DNA from: Liolophura sinensis
Lineage: Eukaryota > Mollusca > Polyplacophora > Chitonida > Chitonidae
DNA length: 64,000 bases
Reading direction: 5' to 3'
Assembly (NCBI RefSeq): GCF_032854445.1
Contig: NC_088296.1
Coordinates: 7,307,435 to 7,371,434 of the forward strand
A model generated the notes under the pieces. It was not told the DNA's origin, ran no database searches, and saw nothing but the letters and a program-made list of their open reading frames with translations. Made by a program: the position numbers and the translations under genes. Numbering within the stretch: position 1 is the stretch's first letter; every line of letters begins with the position of its first letter. Below, piece after piece: positions 1-12,560 of this stretch.

Positions 1-7
1 GTTACAA
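1..7 (+). CDS. 3' tip of the penultimate coding exon of TRIM copy A
   Basis: The window opens on GTTACAA followed by donor GTAAGT at 8. This is identical to the end of copy C's exon 47465-47604 and its donor at 47605. It shows that copy A continues to the left and that the 4.4-kb intron in between carries the same minisatellites as copy C. Confidence 0.75.
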
Positions 8-94
8 GTAAGTTCGTATATGTATGAAAAATATACAGTAGGGTGTGCTAAAAGGACATAAACAACTGTAGGGTTTACGTTAGTATGTGCATCG

Positions 95-168
95 AGTGAG
101 TGAGTGAGTGAGAGCTTGGGGTTTAACGTCGAACATAACAACTTTTCAGTCATATGATGACAATGTGT
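95..168 (-). repeat. SINE tail fragment
   Basis: A (GAGT)n run followed by GGGGTTTAACGTCGAACATA and TTTTCAGTCATATGATGAC matches the 3' end of the SINE at 9776-10106. A matching fragment at 47687-47762 shows the insertion predates the A/C duplication. Confidence 0.6.
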
Positions 169-377
169 GCATCGAAGACACAAACATAAAAGTAAAAGGT
201 GTACACTAGGGTGTGATCAAAACTGGGGTTTGGGAAAAAGGCACAAAGTTATGCAAGGTGTAAGTAGGGTGTACACAGAAGACACACACTAATGTGGGAC
301 ATGCATTAGGCTGTTCACTAAACATACCACGTAAACTTATCCATCCCCTTAAGGCCTTCACAACAGATACAAACTAG

Positions 378-2110
378 TGGGAGGCATGTACTAATGTGGG
401 CAAAACAAGATAGAAACTCATGTGAGGCATGCACTAGGGTGGGCAAAACAAGATAGAAACTCATATGGGGCATGGAATATGGTGGGCAAAACAAGATAGA
501 AGCTCATGTGAGGCATACATTACGTTGGGCAAAACAAGATAGAAACTCATGGGAGGCATGCACTAGGGTGGGCAAAACAAGATAGAAACTCATGTGAGGC
601 ATGCACTAGGGTGGGCAAAACAAGATAGAAATTCATGTGAGGCATGGAATAGGGTGGGCAAAACAAGATAGAAACTCATGTGAGGCATGCACTAGGGTGG
701 GCAAAACAAGATACAAACTAATGGGAAGCATGCAGTTGGGTGGGCAAAACAAGATACAAACTAATGTGAGGCATGCACTAGGGTGGGCAAAACAAGACAC
801 AAACTAATGTGAGGCATGGAATAGGGTGGGCAAAACAAGACACAAACTAATGTGAGGCATGCACTAGGGTGGGCAAAACAAGACACAAACTAATGTGAGG
901 CATGCACTAGGGTGGGCAAAACAAGATACAAACTAATGTGAGACATTGAATAGGGTGGGCAAAACAAGACACAAACTAATGTGAGGCATGCACTAGGGTG
1001 GGCAAAACAAGATACAAACTAATATGAGGCATGCACTAGGGTGGGCAAAACAAAATAGAAACGCATGTGAGGCATGTACTAGGGTGGGCAAAACAAGATA
1101 CAAACTAATATGAGGCGTGCACTAGGGTGGACAAAACAAGATAGAAACTCATGTGAGATATGCACTAGGGTGGGCAAAACAAGATACAAACTAATATGAG
1201 GCGTGCACTAGGGTGGGCAAAACAAGATGGAAACTCATGTGAGGCATGCACTAGGGTGGGCAAAACAAGATAGAAACTCATGTGAGGCATGTACTAGGGT
1301 GGGCAAAACAAGATAGAAACTCATGCGAGGCGTGCACTAGGGTGGACAAAACAAGATAGAAACTCATGTGAGGCATGCACTAGGGTGGGCAAAACAAGAT
1401 GGAAACTCATGTCAGGCATTCACTAGGGTGGGCAAAACAGATACAAACTAATGTGAGACATGCACCAGGGTGGGCAAAACAAGACACAAACTAATGTGAG
1501 GCATGCACTAGGGTGGGCAAAACAAGATAGAAACTCATGTGAGGCATGCACTAGGGTGGGCAAAACAAGATGGAAACTCATGTCAGGCATTCACTAGGGT
1601 GGGCAAAACAGATACAAACTAATGTGAGACATGCACCAGGGTGGGCAAAACAAGATAGAATCTAATGTGAGGCATGCACTAGGGTGGGCAAAACAAGATA
1701 GAAACTAATGTGAGGCATTCACTAGGGTTGGTAAAAGAAGACAGACACTAATGTGAGGCATGCACTAGGGTGGGCAAAACAAGATAGAAACTCGTGAGGC
1801 ATTCACTAGGGTAGGCAAAACAAGATACAAACTAATATGAGGCATGCACTAGGGTGGGCAAAACAAGATATAGACTCATGTGAGGCATGCACTAGGGTGG
1901 GAAAAACAAGATAGACACTAATGCGAGGCATGCACTAGGGTGGGCAAAACAGATACAATCTAATGGCAGGCATGCACTAGGGTGGGCAAAACAAGATACA
2001 AACTAATGTGAGGCATGCACTAGGGTGGGCAAAACAAGATTCAAACTAATGGGAAGCATGCAGTTGGGTGGGCAAAACTGATACAAACTAATGTGAGACA
2101 TTGAATAGGG
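378..2110. repeat. 43-bp minisatellite array in the last intron of copy A
   Basis: About 40 tandem units of 43 bp containing the core CACTAGGGTGGGCAAAACA followed by AAACTCATGTGAGGCATG variants. Two main variants alternate (AGATAGAAACTCATG and AGATACAAACTAATG). The same array is at 47965-49575 with different unit order and number, as expected for unequal exchange. Confidence 0.92.
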
Positions 2111-2214
2111 TGGACAAAAAAGACTCGCACGCTCGCCCCTTTCTTGGGCGCCCAGGACTCGTCCATACAGGACCATACAATCAAATAACCTATAATTATA
2201 GAGTACCTTGTGGG

Positions 2215-3215
2215 CTAAGGACACAGGCTAATGTAAGGTATACAATAGAGTGTGCACGGAAGACACAGAATAATGTGAGGTATGCAGAAAGGTGTGCTCA
2301 GAAGACATAGACTCATGTAAGACTTACAGTAGAGTCTGTACAAAAGACACAGACCAATGTGAGGTATACAATAGAGTGTGCTCAGAAGACACAGGATAAT
2401 GTGAGGTATACAGTAAGGTGTGCTCAGAAGACATAGACTCATGTAAGACTTACAGTAGGGTCTGTACAAAAGACACAGACCAATGTGAGGTATACAGAAA
2501 GGTGTGCCCAGGAGACACAGATACAATAGGGTGTGCCTAGGAGACACAGACCAATGTGTTGTATAGAGAAGGGTGTGCTCAGAAGACACACACTAATCTG
2601 AGGTGTGCAGTAAGGTGTGCACAGAAGACATAGACTCATGTAAAACTAACAGTAGGGTATGTACAAAAGACACAACCTAATGTAAGGTATACAGTGGGAT
2701 GTCCCCAGAAGACACAAACAGATGTGAGGTATACAGTAGGGCATGCTCAAAAGACACAAACTAATGTGAGGTATACAGTAAGGTGTGCCAAGAAGACAAG
2801 CTGATAAGAGGTATACAGCAGGGTATGCCCAGAAGACACAAACTAATGTAAGGCATACACTGGGGTGTGTCCAGAAGACACAGAGTAATTTGAGGTTTAC
2901 AGTAGGGTGTGCATAAAAGTCACAAACAAATGTGAGGTATACACTGGAGTGTGCCCAGAAGACACAGACTAATGTGAGGTTTACAGTAGGGTGTGCACAA
3001 AAGACACAAACTAATGTGAGGTATACAGTAGGGTATGCCCAGAAGACACAAACTAATGTAAGGTATACAGTAGGATGTGCACAGGAAACACAGATTAATG
3101 TGAGGTATATAGTAGGGTGTGCACAAAAAACACAAAGAATTGTGAGGTATACAGTAGAGTGGGCCCAGAAGACAACAACTAAAGTGAGGTATACAGCAGG
3201 GTGATGTATTTTATA
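2215..3215. repeat. 42-bp minisatellite array, related to the 43-bp array
   Basis: Units share ACTAATGTGAGGTATACAG and TAGGGTGTGC with the adjacent 43-bp satellite but have a 42-bp period. Because 42 is a multiple of three, reading frames stay open for long distances on both strands; this is a by-product of the period, not a sign of a gene. Paralogous array at 49680-50585. Confidence 0.88.
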
Positions 3216-4386
3216 GGGTGTGTACAGAGAACACAACCTAATGTGAGACATAAAATAGTGTGTGGTACTCGTAAAGTGTACAGTGGGCTCTTTGAAGTCA
3301 AAAGGCATTCAGTAGGCCATTCTAAGAAATATAAAGCCAATGTAATCTATATACACAATGGTTCGCTAAAAATTAATAAAAAGGTAGTGTATACAACATT
3401 ATGTTTTTTTTTCGTTTTTTTTTTAATGGAAGTACATTGCAGAGCTTTATATCAGCAGCTGTATAGTTAGAACAGGACAGATAGTTGTGTACCCCTCTTT
3501 GTCAGGTGTACTGTTAGGACAGAACAGATAGCATATTGTACACCTGAGTGTCTGAGTGATATTTACCTCATGTGTACAAATCAGCAGGTGTATTGTTAGG
3601 ACAGAACAGTAACATATTGTAGCCTACCCCTCGGTGTCAAACATGTATTTCAAAGGGAAAACAACCCTTATATCTGTTTTATTGTTAATATTAAAGGGTT
3701 TCCATCTATGTATGTAGAAAAATTGTTGATCTAGATTTATTTCCTCACTTGATATAAGTTTGCTTTTAAAATTTAAATATATTAACTATCCTTTAAAAAT
3801 ATATTGGAGAAACTTCAATAGTTAGAAGATTCCAATACTTCTTGATTACTAATAATTCTGATGGATTAAATAGTCTTTTGAACATTGTGGCAAAAGAATG
3901 TCACTTGGTAAGTTATGTGTGGCGAGTTACCTCCCTTACTAGAGGACGGCTTCGGTAGCTGGTCACTCCACGAATGACAACAGGTCTACCACAGCTTCAT
4001 AGTGAGTTTTGTGTTCAAATGTGCCATAACTGATAACTAAAACCAAGTACCGGATAGAGGAAGGTATTGTTCTTGTTGTAGGCAAGAAGTTTCAAACAAA
4101 TTAGTGCGCTAAGTGTGTGTATTTTAACGCATTACTCGGCCTATGTCGTACCTGTCAGTTAGTCATATATCCAGTTCTTGTCGAAGCACAACTCTTTTAA
4201 ACTGGCTGAAAATGAGAGAGATCGGTGTATAAATTACATTCATGTCAGCAGTATATGTTATTTTATTCCAAGAGATTGTGTGGAGAAAGTAAAACTACGG
4301 TATGTGTACAGGTATTTACACCTCAGTCTTACAGCGTGTGTTTATAGTGTGCTGTTGTTTATGCTGCTTCTGTTGTGTTTTTGCAG

Positions 4387-4967
4387 AGCCGACGCTGAGA
4401 TTCACAGAGACAGACGACAGTGAGCTGAGAATTACTGACAGCGGCTCAGTGGTAGAGGGTGAGGACTTATCCTTGGGGTGGATGAGAGCTGTGACAGACG
4501 GGCGTTACCAGACGGGCAGGTACTACTGGGAGGTGCACATCACCTGTTCACATGGATGTTTCTGTACCTGTCGTGTAGGAGTGACACAGGAGAGCTGTGA
4601 TGTGACGGGGAGGATAGACGCTGGCCGTAACACCTGGTACATTGAGATGGCGTACCGTGGTGATGAGGTCAAGTGTTATAGTCACAGTGGAGGTGAGACC
4701 AAACCTGACTATCGACAGTGGAGACGTTACACACGACCTCATCACCTAGGTGTGTACCTGGACTGTGATGACCAGTCACTGACAGTCCTGGACTGTGACA
4801 ACAACCAGGTAATTTACACTGACAGTGATGTTATCGTCACAGAGCCTCTCGTGCCATGGGTTGTGTTTGATGTCCGGTCTGGATCTGGATCTGTGTCTGC
4901 CCGTCTGGTAACGGGTGACTCTGTGACTTTGCCTCAAGTTCTCTGTGATATGATAAGCACTTCCTGA
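4387..4967 (+). CDS. B30.2/SPRY terminal exon of TRIM gene copy A
   Basis: The acceptor TTTTTGCAG ends at 4386; the reading frame enters in phase 1 as in copy C and stops with TGA at 4965-4967. The product is a SPRY domain of about 193 residues with the same framework as copy C (TGRYYWEV, RVGV, RRYTRPHHLGVYLDCDD, EPLVPW). It is nine bases shorter than the copy C exon. The preceding exon is represented only by its last bases at 1-7, so RING, B-box and coiled-coil exons must lie left of the window. Compared with copy C the protein differs at roughly three dozen sites by my count, concentrated between framework strands, while nearby intron sequence is much more similar. Confidence 0.85.
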
Positions 4968-6145
4968 CCATTGGGTAATTATTCATTACATCTTTTCCGT
5001 CATATTATAGTTTGTTGAAATAGACTTTGATTAGATTTTTTTTAAAACAAACTGACCAATTTGCGTATAGATGTTTTAGTTAATGTGAGCAGTGTGGCTA
5101 ATTCAGCATGTTTAGCTTCTTCTGCAAAGTGGTCAGTGATCTGGCACAAGCTTACAGCTTGGTGTAGTTATACACAGTCTTTCTGACTTGTCCTGAATAT
5201 TAATGTCAGTTTTCTTCCAGACAAAATACATGTAGATGATGACAGGGTAGTTTTATTTTTAGTAATGGTGACTTGTAAATCAGCATAATCAGGAGTGTCA
5301 CTGAGCAAAACAGGTCACATTTTATACATGACAATACATATAGTCAACATGGTACATGTAGTAATTCTTGTTGTGTTATGTAACTTTAGTTTCGAAGAAA
5401 AAAAAAAGATATTTCCCTTACTGTTTTAGGTTAGATGCGAGCATTGATTTTCTGCAATAATTCTGTAGCAATCTTCAACTTTTACAATATACATATACCC
5501 TAAACTTTCTCGTGGTGCCTTGCCATACCTCCACATGTAGCTTGCGCTTTTGTCTACAACATTCTCAGCTACCATTTTTTTTTAGCTGTGGTAGTGAAGT
5601 CATAACATTTCTTACCTGAGTAACCTCTGAGATGTGGGTAATGTTTGTAATGGTTGGGGATAACCCAGGGCCTTATCTGTCCTCAGAAGGGCAGTGGGTG
5701 GAATCACCGGTGAAGGGCACCTCATTGTTGAATATTTTGATATATCTGCCATCCCCGATGACATGTGCACCTGATCATCACATTGTATCATAGCTACCCC
5801 AGATCATCATTAAAAAGTTGTTTGTTGAAGGTAACAAACCCTGTTTTTGGAAGTCGGGTTGGTCGTCATATTTTTTTTTTTTTTTTTTTTTTGAAAGTAA
5901 ATTGAAAGTAACCCGGCCCACATAATCTGAATGATAATTGAATTATCGCGGGTCCAATTTTCGCAACCTGCTTCAGGGCATACGTTTCCGATTTTAAATT
6001 CTCATTAAAAACTTTGTTGTTTTCATAACCAAGTTCTTTCACACTGAACTCAAATATTCCTTATTGATTCTGGACCCAACATTAAATTTGAGTAAATTTA
6101 CAAACTTTAAACCTAAACAACTGAAGTTGAAAGGCATATATTGCT
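4968..6145. other. 3' flank of copy A, no gene seen
   Basis: AT-rich 3' UTR or intergenic sequence collinear with 52337-53495. The AATAAA present downstream of copy C at 52823 is changed to AATAAT here. A homopolymer T run lies near 5870-5892. Confidence 0.6.
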
Positions 6146-6220
6146 TTCGCCACTGTGGCGAAGGGACGTTCCCTCGAAAGGGCACTTCGAGGGAACGGCA
6201 GCGTCCGGTAATGGGACGCT
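6146..6220. repeat. Cluster of three adjacent perfect hairpins
   Basis: Three inverted repeats sit in a row: TTCGCCA/TGGCGAA at 6146-6162 (loop 3), CGTTCCCTCGAA/TTCGAGGGAACG at 6167-6197 (loop 7) and AGCGTCC/GGACGCT at 6200-6220 (loop 7). The surrounding - strand is open from 6330 to 6082 (82 codons, starting ATGACGAGTGCC), but I do not recognise the peptide. All hairpins are conserved in the paralogue near 53497-53571. It could be a structured end of an old mobile element or a structured RNA. Confidence 0.6.
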
Positions 6221-6230
6221 GAGAAGGGCT

Positions 6231-8099
6231 GGATTAGGGCCCTGTAACCCATGGTAAATACCCTAAAAAGTAGTCCAGTTAAGATAAGACACTCACAACC
6301 TGACCCAGGGCCTCCGTTGGCACTCGTCATTGTCGCAATTTTAGAATAGTATTTTGAAATGGCGATAAAATTTTAAAAAATGTGAATGCCTTTGGTGACA
6401 AATTAATTTACTTAAGAAAAGATTCAAACGTTTTAGAAAATCTAACAAGAAAGTTTTCTGGGGCTGTTGGCAGATTTTCGCAATTTTTCTAATGAAAAAA
6501 TCCACTTAGACCTATTTGCATTTTAAACGGCCTCATGTCGGCAAAGTGAGGAAGGATGATAAGCATTTATATTATAAATTATAAATATTTCCTTTCCACG
6601 AGATTTCCATGTAAGTGCTGTGATGTTAGATGATATGCATTACTACACATTGTATTCTCTGCCGAGGTAGATCCATATCCTGTAAGTATTACACCGTGTG
6701 TGATGAATATATGTGATGACACTGTGATAATTTCGCCCAGTGCAAATCATATGTTTTAGATGTATTGCTAGTATATGCTTTTTTCAATGCATGTATATAC
6801 GTTGATAACATGTATGCTGCAAGTCAGTTGTTTAAGAACTTTGTTCAGAATATAGATCGTGTTTGGTTTGGATGTGCTTAGTCTGGTGAACTGACAGTTG
6901 TATCGTTGTTACACCGTTTTTCTTTGGTTTTTCTTTTTTAAATTTTAATGTAAACAATACTGTCCACAGTTTTTCTTTAAAAAACCTAACCAGTTTGTGT
7001 TGTACATGTACTGAGCGCTAATTCTCTTTTATTGCATACATGTATGAATAACTACAAGATGAGCTGTCTCCTTATTATGTTTACTTAATTTCATGCAGAT
7101 CTGTGGACCTACACGTGCTTAAGTTAAAGTAAATTGACATGTATAATATACGCCCTGACATATCTGCTTGTAACACACTCACAGTCAGCTTGTAATGGCA
7201 CATATCACTATATGTGGTCTACAGAATTGGTAGATAGTTCCATTTTAAGTTTAACGTCAAAGACCACCATTCGTCTCCAAGTTGATGCGCAGCTCATGTA
7301 TCCAAGCGCTTAATATGTTGCCATGTGTGACTTTGTTTTGCTTCAAAATCCCCGTACATGTATGTTAAAACACACAACTTTGCAAATGTGTGAGTCTGGC
7401 TTTGGGTAATTCTATATCAGTGACATCTAAGTGGCATTTTGTTTACCTAATTCTGCTTAAGCCATGGTTTGAGGGGTCGTGTGACTTGCTACTGTTTATG
7501 TATTTACATAAAGAGTTAGAATAAAACCCTGACTGAGGTAAATGGACAAGAGGCGGTATTTCATCGGTTACATGCGGCCATTTGCCAGCAATCACACTGT
7601 TGTCGCTGCTCTGGTTTAACTCTCTATGAATGAATGATAATGGCTTAACGCCACATCGGCAATATTTCAGCCATATTGTGGCGATTTACTGTCTATGCTG
7701 TCCGTCTTTAATTATATTGTACCTGATTTACGTGGTCATCAATAGTACTGTAGCTATGAGAACGAGTAGTCAAGATTATGAGGTCATCTATTAGCGCATT
7801 GCGCTATTGCATCTGCTTGGTGTTTTTGTATTTGTATTCATCTACATGTATGATCCAGTGATATTTTGCCACTTTCTCTCCTTTGTGTTCCAACTTCTGA
7901 GAAATATGCTAAATAAAAATGAATGATTGTGTATTATGTAATCTTTTGTTTGAATGATTGAGTTAGTGTCGGTGAAATGTCATGAACCGTATGTAGTATT
8001 TTTACACGATTTTTTACGTATACGAACTTCATATTTAACGTATTCAAATTGCTGGATGGGTACCTTATCAGTAGTGCTGGTTTCCTCTCAAATACCCGA
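6231..8099. other. Intergenic, collinear with 53580-55150 and 63520-63780
   Basis: No gene recognised. A short repeat fragment at 7625-7690 (GGCTTAACGCCACATCGGCAA) resembles a dispersed repeat tail and recurs near 54960. A good poly(A)-type context, AATAAA at about 7912 followed by GT-rich sequence, also exists near 63606. The insertion point of the Helitron-like array of the other copy corresponds to about 7827-7830. Confidence 0.55.
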
Positions 8100-8636
8100 G
8101 TACTTACATTTTACCGGATGAGTATCTTCTCAGGAGAGCTCGTTTTCCTCTCTTTGTAATACTGAGTCCACACATTACCTGATGAGTATGTTCTCTGGAG
8201 AGCTGGTTTTCCTCTCTCTTTCTAATACTGGGTCCACACATTACCTGGTGTGTATCTTCTCTGGAGAGCTGGTTTTCCTCTCTTTGTAATACCGGATCTA
8301 TACATTACCTGATGTGTATCTTATCTGGAGAGCTGGTTTTCCTCTCTTTGTAATACCGGATCTATACATTACCTGATGTGTATCTTATCTGGAGAGCTGG
8401 TTTTCCTCTCTTTGTAATACCGGATCTATACATTACCTGATGTGTATCTTATCTGGAGAGCTCGTTTTCCTCTCTTTGTAATACCGGATCTGTACATTAC
8501 CTGATGTGTATCTTATCTGGAGAGCTGGTTTTCCTCTCTTTGTAATACCGGATCTATACATTACCTGTGTGTATCTTATCTGGAGAGCTGGTTTTCCTCT
8601 CTTTGTAATACCAGATCTATACATTACCTGATGGGA
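8100..8636. repeat. 64-bp tandem satellite
   Basis: About eight units of 64 bp with the core TACATTACCTGATGTGTATC and GGAGAGCTGGTTTTCCTCTC. The left units are more divergent and the right ones nearly identical. The same satellite starts at about 63780 and runs off the window. Confidence 0.9.
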
Positions 8637-8639
8637 TGA

Positions 8640-9762
8640 AGTAGTGAGGGTAGAAAACTACGAACGTGTCAAAAATCTCCAGTCAACGAAATTGATAACA
8701 TTTGCTTCAAAATTAGAAGAATTAGGGTAGTCAAGAAATCGGCTGTGAACTTTTAATATTGAGTAATTTCTAGTTCAGCGGCCTGCGCGTGTTTGTAGAT
8801 TCCGAGACCAGATTTTCGGGCTACCACCTTTACAATTAGGAAAGCAAAATGGAAAGAAAAACGAAACGCAAAGATGATTTGAAACACTTAACTTTAACAG
8901 ATTAATTGTTTGAGTGTACATGATATTATCTCCGCGCCGGGTTCAGATCATTCCTTACGTGGACAGTCATTGGTCAAATGTTCAACGGAATATGAACATG
9001 AAAGAGCAACTGACCAATCAGAAACGAAGATCTGTTAATGTTTAGCCCGGAAGTCTTCTGTCTGACAAAAGCAACAGCTGCATGGCGGAAGCTTGAGTTA
9101 TTGGGTATATTGGTAAATGAAAAGTTTTGGTCGCTAACGGAATACAGGCTGGTTTGCATGGAGTATGGAGGCCAAATCACTGGTTACAAAACCATTAACA
9201 AACATGATAGAGACCTTTATATACTATTATCAGCTGGATATTTCAAGTTTTTCAAGTACAAGTGACCGATACACCAAGACAACGTATCTCTACCGTATGT
9301 GTCGTCGTGACAGTATGACATAAACAAGTAGTATCGCAATCTGTTTATCTTAAAATGAATTAAAATTTTGGCTATACTTGCACACATAACTTCAATTTCT
9401 GCGGGAGTCCCAAAGCCAATATGCAATGACATGAATTTACCTTAATAGAATAGGGGAGGTAATCCAGCCCAACAACGTCATATCATGTTGTGGAATCTAT
9501 TTTGACGTTTTCATTGGCTGTTTCGTTGACTTCCAACAAACGCTATAGCCCATTACCCTTAGGCTCATTTTTATAGCTTAACAAAGAAGAGAGAGGCAAT
9601 CCAGGCTACAAACGTCATATCACGATGAATTTCACGGGAATACGTTACAGACGTTTCAGTTGGATCATACGGTCATGTGACGTCAACTTGTATTTTGATC
9701 ATCGTTTGGGTTCAGGTGAGACGTGAGTATGGATCAATTTGCAGCACAGCGACAGCAAAAGT
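8640..9762. other. Intergenic, no gene recognised
   Basis: Short ORFs only. Two stretches near 9470 and 9620 share an AACGTCATATCA motif beside GGCAATCCAGGC-type sequence, a possible small duplication. Confidence 0.4.
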
Positions 9763-9775
9763 TCTTGTGAAAGGA

Positions 9776-10106
9776 GTGAGTGAGTGCTTGCGGTTTAACG
9801 TCGTACTAAACAATTTTTCAGTCATATGACCACGAAAGAATCCTTATGGTGTATGTAATGTGCCTCCTTGTCACAGGACGGATTTCCACCGCTCTTTTAT
9901 CTAGTGCTGCTTTACTGAGGCGACTTACCAAAGACAAGTAGGCCGACCCGCCAGAGCCATTATACTGATACGGATCAACCCGTAGTTGCACTATCCCCTT
10001 CATGCTAAACGACAAGCGAGGAAGTTTGTTGGTGACCCGACCCATGCAGGATTTATCCTGGATCTACCAAGCGGGCGCTCTACCAACTGTGCTATCAGGT
10101 CCGGTC
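9776..10106 (-). mobile_element. tRNA-derived SINE, full length, with 13-bp target-site duplication
   Basis: The body is flanked by TCTTGTGAAAGGA at 9763-9775 and again at 10107-10119. On the - strand it begins with a tRNA-like head (TAGCACAGTTGGTAGAGCGC as A box) and ends in a (CTCA)n-type tail seen as GTGAGTGAGTG on the + strand. Related pieces are at 95-168, 14750-15106 and 47687-47762. Confidence 0.85.
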
Positions 10107-10487
10107 TCTTGTGAAAGGAAGAAATCATCTGAAAGCTGTTATTTTATCAGGTAACTGACCATTTGTACCATCCGAAGATGTAAAATCACCCGAAAATTAC
10201 CAGGATTTGTAAAATCGCCTAATTGTATAAAACATTACCCCAAGATGTAAAATTTTGGATACAAGCAAATATAAAACATTTACCTGAAAACGTATTAGGA
10301 TTTATAAAAAGTTATCCGCAAATGTAAAATCATCTTAGCTGTTCCTTCCCGCTGCTGTGAGCCAAAGTATTTAATTACACTTAAACTGCAAGGAGCGGCT
10401 ACATTCGTAACCGTCATATAAGTCTTTATCGCTCAAATCAAGGTCAAAAATCGATTCATGTTGCCTTCCTCTCCGAACATACAAGGG

Positions 10488-10645
10488 AAGATCTTACAGT
10501 AACCTGCGGATGGCGTGGGTTTTCCCCCGATCTGTGTCGGGTTTCCTCGTTCCATAATGCTAGCTGCTGTCGTATAAGTGAAACATTCCTGAGTACGGTG
10601 TAAAACACCAATCCAACAACAAAAAAGAAATAAAATAAATAAACA
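10488..10645 (+). mobile_element. 5'-truncated SINE of the 'gagtacggcgtaaaacacc' family
   Basis: It contains AACCTGCGGATGG, GGGTTTCCTCGTTCCATAATG, GTCGTATAAGTGAAACATTC and GTGTAAAACACCAATCCAAC, ending in an AAATAAA tail. It lacks the tRNA-like head. Confidence 0.75.
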
Positions 10646-10649
10646 CCTT

Positions 10650-12560
10650 TCACCGACAATATGCCCCTACTTCCATTTTTTTAGCGCCTTTTAAACAAAT
10701 AAATAAATAAATAAATTTACATTTTAAACGACATACATGTATTTCCGTTTGAAGGAATATAATCGACTAATTTTCATATGACAGACCAGGATAACTTCCC
10801 CTTTGACAGTTATTGTTATCTGAACATCTAAAACTTTTCTTTCAGTGTGGAAATTAAGTTAAAATTTTGAAATGTATCCCACCTATATTACCTACCTTTA
10901 TGTGGCATTTCATGTCATGCACGTTCCCAACACATTTAAGGAACTTCTAGTAATTTTCGTGTGCGGGCGTGTTATTTTACAAATGCTGGCAACTGAAAAT
11001 GTAAAACTTACTCCAGTTAAGTCAGTAGCTGACAAACGTTTGACAATTTCGTGATATTATATAACTTACAGAGATTATTTAACCTACAGAGAACACCTGT
11101 TGTCTTTTCAAGATATATGTACCTACACAAATTTAATGATCGGGATCATGGTTTTACAAATTCTGGTAATTCTATCCAATAACCGGAAATATAAAACCTG
11201 TCCCATCTAAGCCAATATTTGACAAACTTAAAGTTTCAGACGCATGTGTAATTTAGAGAGAAAACCTACAAGGCATCAATTAATCCAATTTCCGACTTCA
11301 TATGGGTCTATGTGGACACATATCCCAGTTTTACACATATCGTGTATCGTTTTACAAACTGCTAACCGAAGATATGAAAACCTTTTCCACCTGATTCAAC
11401 TTGCAGTTTTACCTAATAATATGTGACTTACAGTGAACACCTATATTGCAAAATAACTTATATACATATAGGGTTGTAAACGCAAGTCCACTTTTCCAAA
11501 TTTTACACTTTAAGGGTGGATGTTTTACTAATTCTCTTAAGAAAAACAAACAAAATCTTCCTCAACCGATTCATCAATTGCTAGTATTTTAAACAATAAA
11601 TAATTTAAAAAATTACATAATTTCACAAAACATCAGTCTGTTGAAAGATGTTTCAGTGACTTTCAGATAACGGTTGTTACACACACGCTGACGACACTAC
11701 AGGCGAAGATGATGGCTACGAAAGATGAAATGGCGGAATACAAAAAGCTCGAAAAGCCAAGAGAGAGCCACTCAGGTGACCTCGATAAGACACGAACTTT
11801 GGTCCGGTTAAGGGGAGCAGTACAATGTATGTGATTACTTTTTTTCGTTCCATTGCGTCTGTCACCAGGTAATATCATTATACTGCGTTCTTTTTTTCCT
11901 GACGTGCACTTTCTACCGTCAGAACTATCCAATCAATATTTGGTATAGAAAAAGAAAATGGTAGCAGCGACTTCTCTGGAATGTAAAATTTTCTTTGGGT
12001 AAAATAAGGATGCTTGCAAACAGGCAAACACATATCACAATTAAGCCAAATAAACATAATCAAGATCACGATCATTGGACGTTATCACCCACGGGGTGAA
12101 GCTCATGGAAAAACAAGGGTTCAGGTCGCCTCTTCCAATCAGAAAACGACCATTTTGAAACGCCCTGTGCAGACTTAAAATCGGAGCAATATAGGACTTA
12201 GCTGAAATCACATGTTAACTGAGTCATGACCTTCCTTGCCAGGCTAATGCATATAAACTATACTAAGTTGCTATTTTATAAAACGAGGGGAGGGGAGTAT
12301 TTCTTGTCAAGGGTGTGTTTTCAACAGAGAAAAAAACAGGAGTCGCAAAAAGTGAAAAAAAAAACACTGTGAAGAAAACACTGAGACAAAATGCAAAATA
12401 CACTTGACTAGCTATAATTTTACCAAAACTACGAGGTATTGTAAACAAAGCTTCAGAATTTTCTTTTGGCCGTCGTTTAAGAAACACTGTTATGGTATAC
12501 TTGAATAGATTTCCTGTGTCTGTAGCGGCCTTCGATAATGAATTAGTTGATTTGTTTGCC
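10650..12560. other. AT-rich intergenic stretch with a degenerate long-period repeat
   Basis: Blocks like TTTTACAAATTCTGGTAA and CGGAAATATAAAACCTGTCC recur near 10980, 11150 and 11350 and in weaker form at 10150-10330, a degenerate repeat with a period of roughly 190-200 bp. (AAAT)n lies at 10697-10716. No gene recognised. Confidence 0.4.

Larger units (their letters stand above)
1..8636. repeat. Segmental duplication, copy A side (paralogue of 47598-64000)
   Basis: The order is collinear with 47598 onward: exon tip, minisatellite intron, SPRY exon, 3' flank with the hairpin cluster, and the 64-bp satellite at the right edge. Differences are sparse outside the SPRY exon and the repeat arrays. 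The main structural difference is the Helitron-like array present only at 55149-63519 in the other copy. Confidence 0.9.

Noticed and set aside
2646-3308. 220-codon open frame on the - strand (and similar frames at 2215-2589, 50098-50514)
   Set aside because: They lie in the 42-bp satellite, whose period is a multiple of three, and similar frames are open on both strands; the location is inside a TRIM intron.
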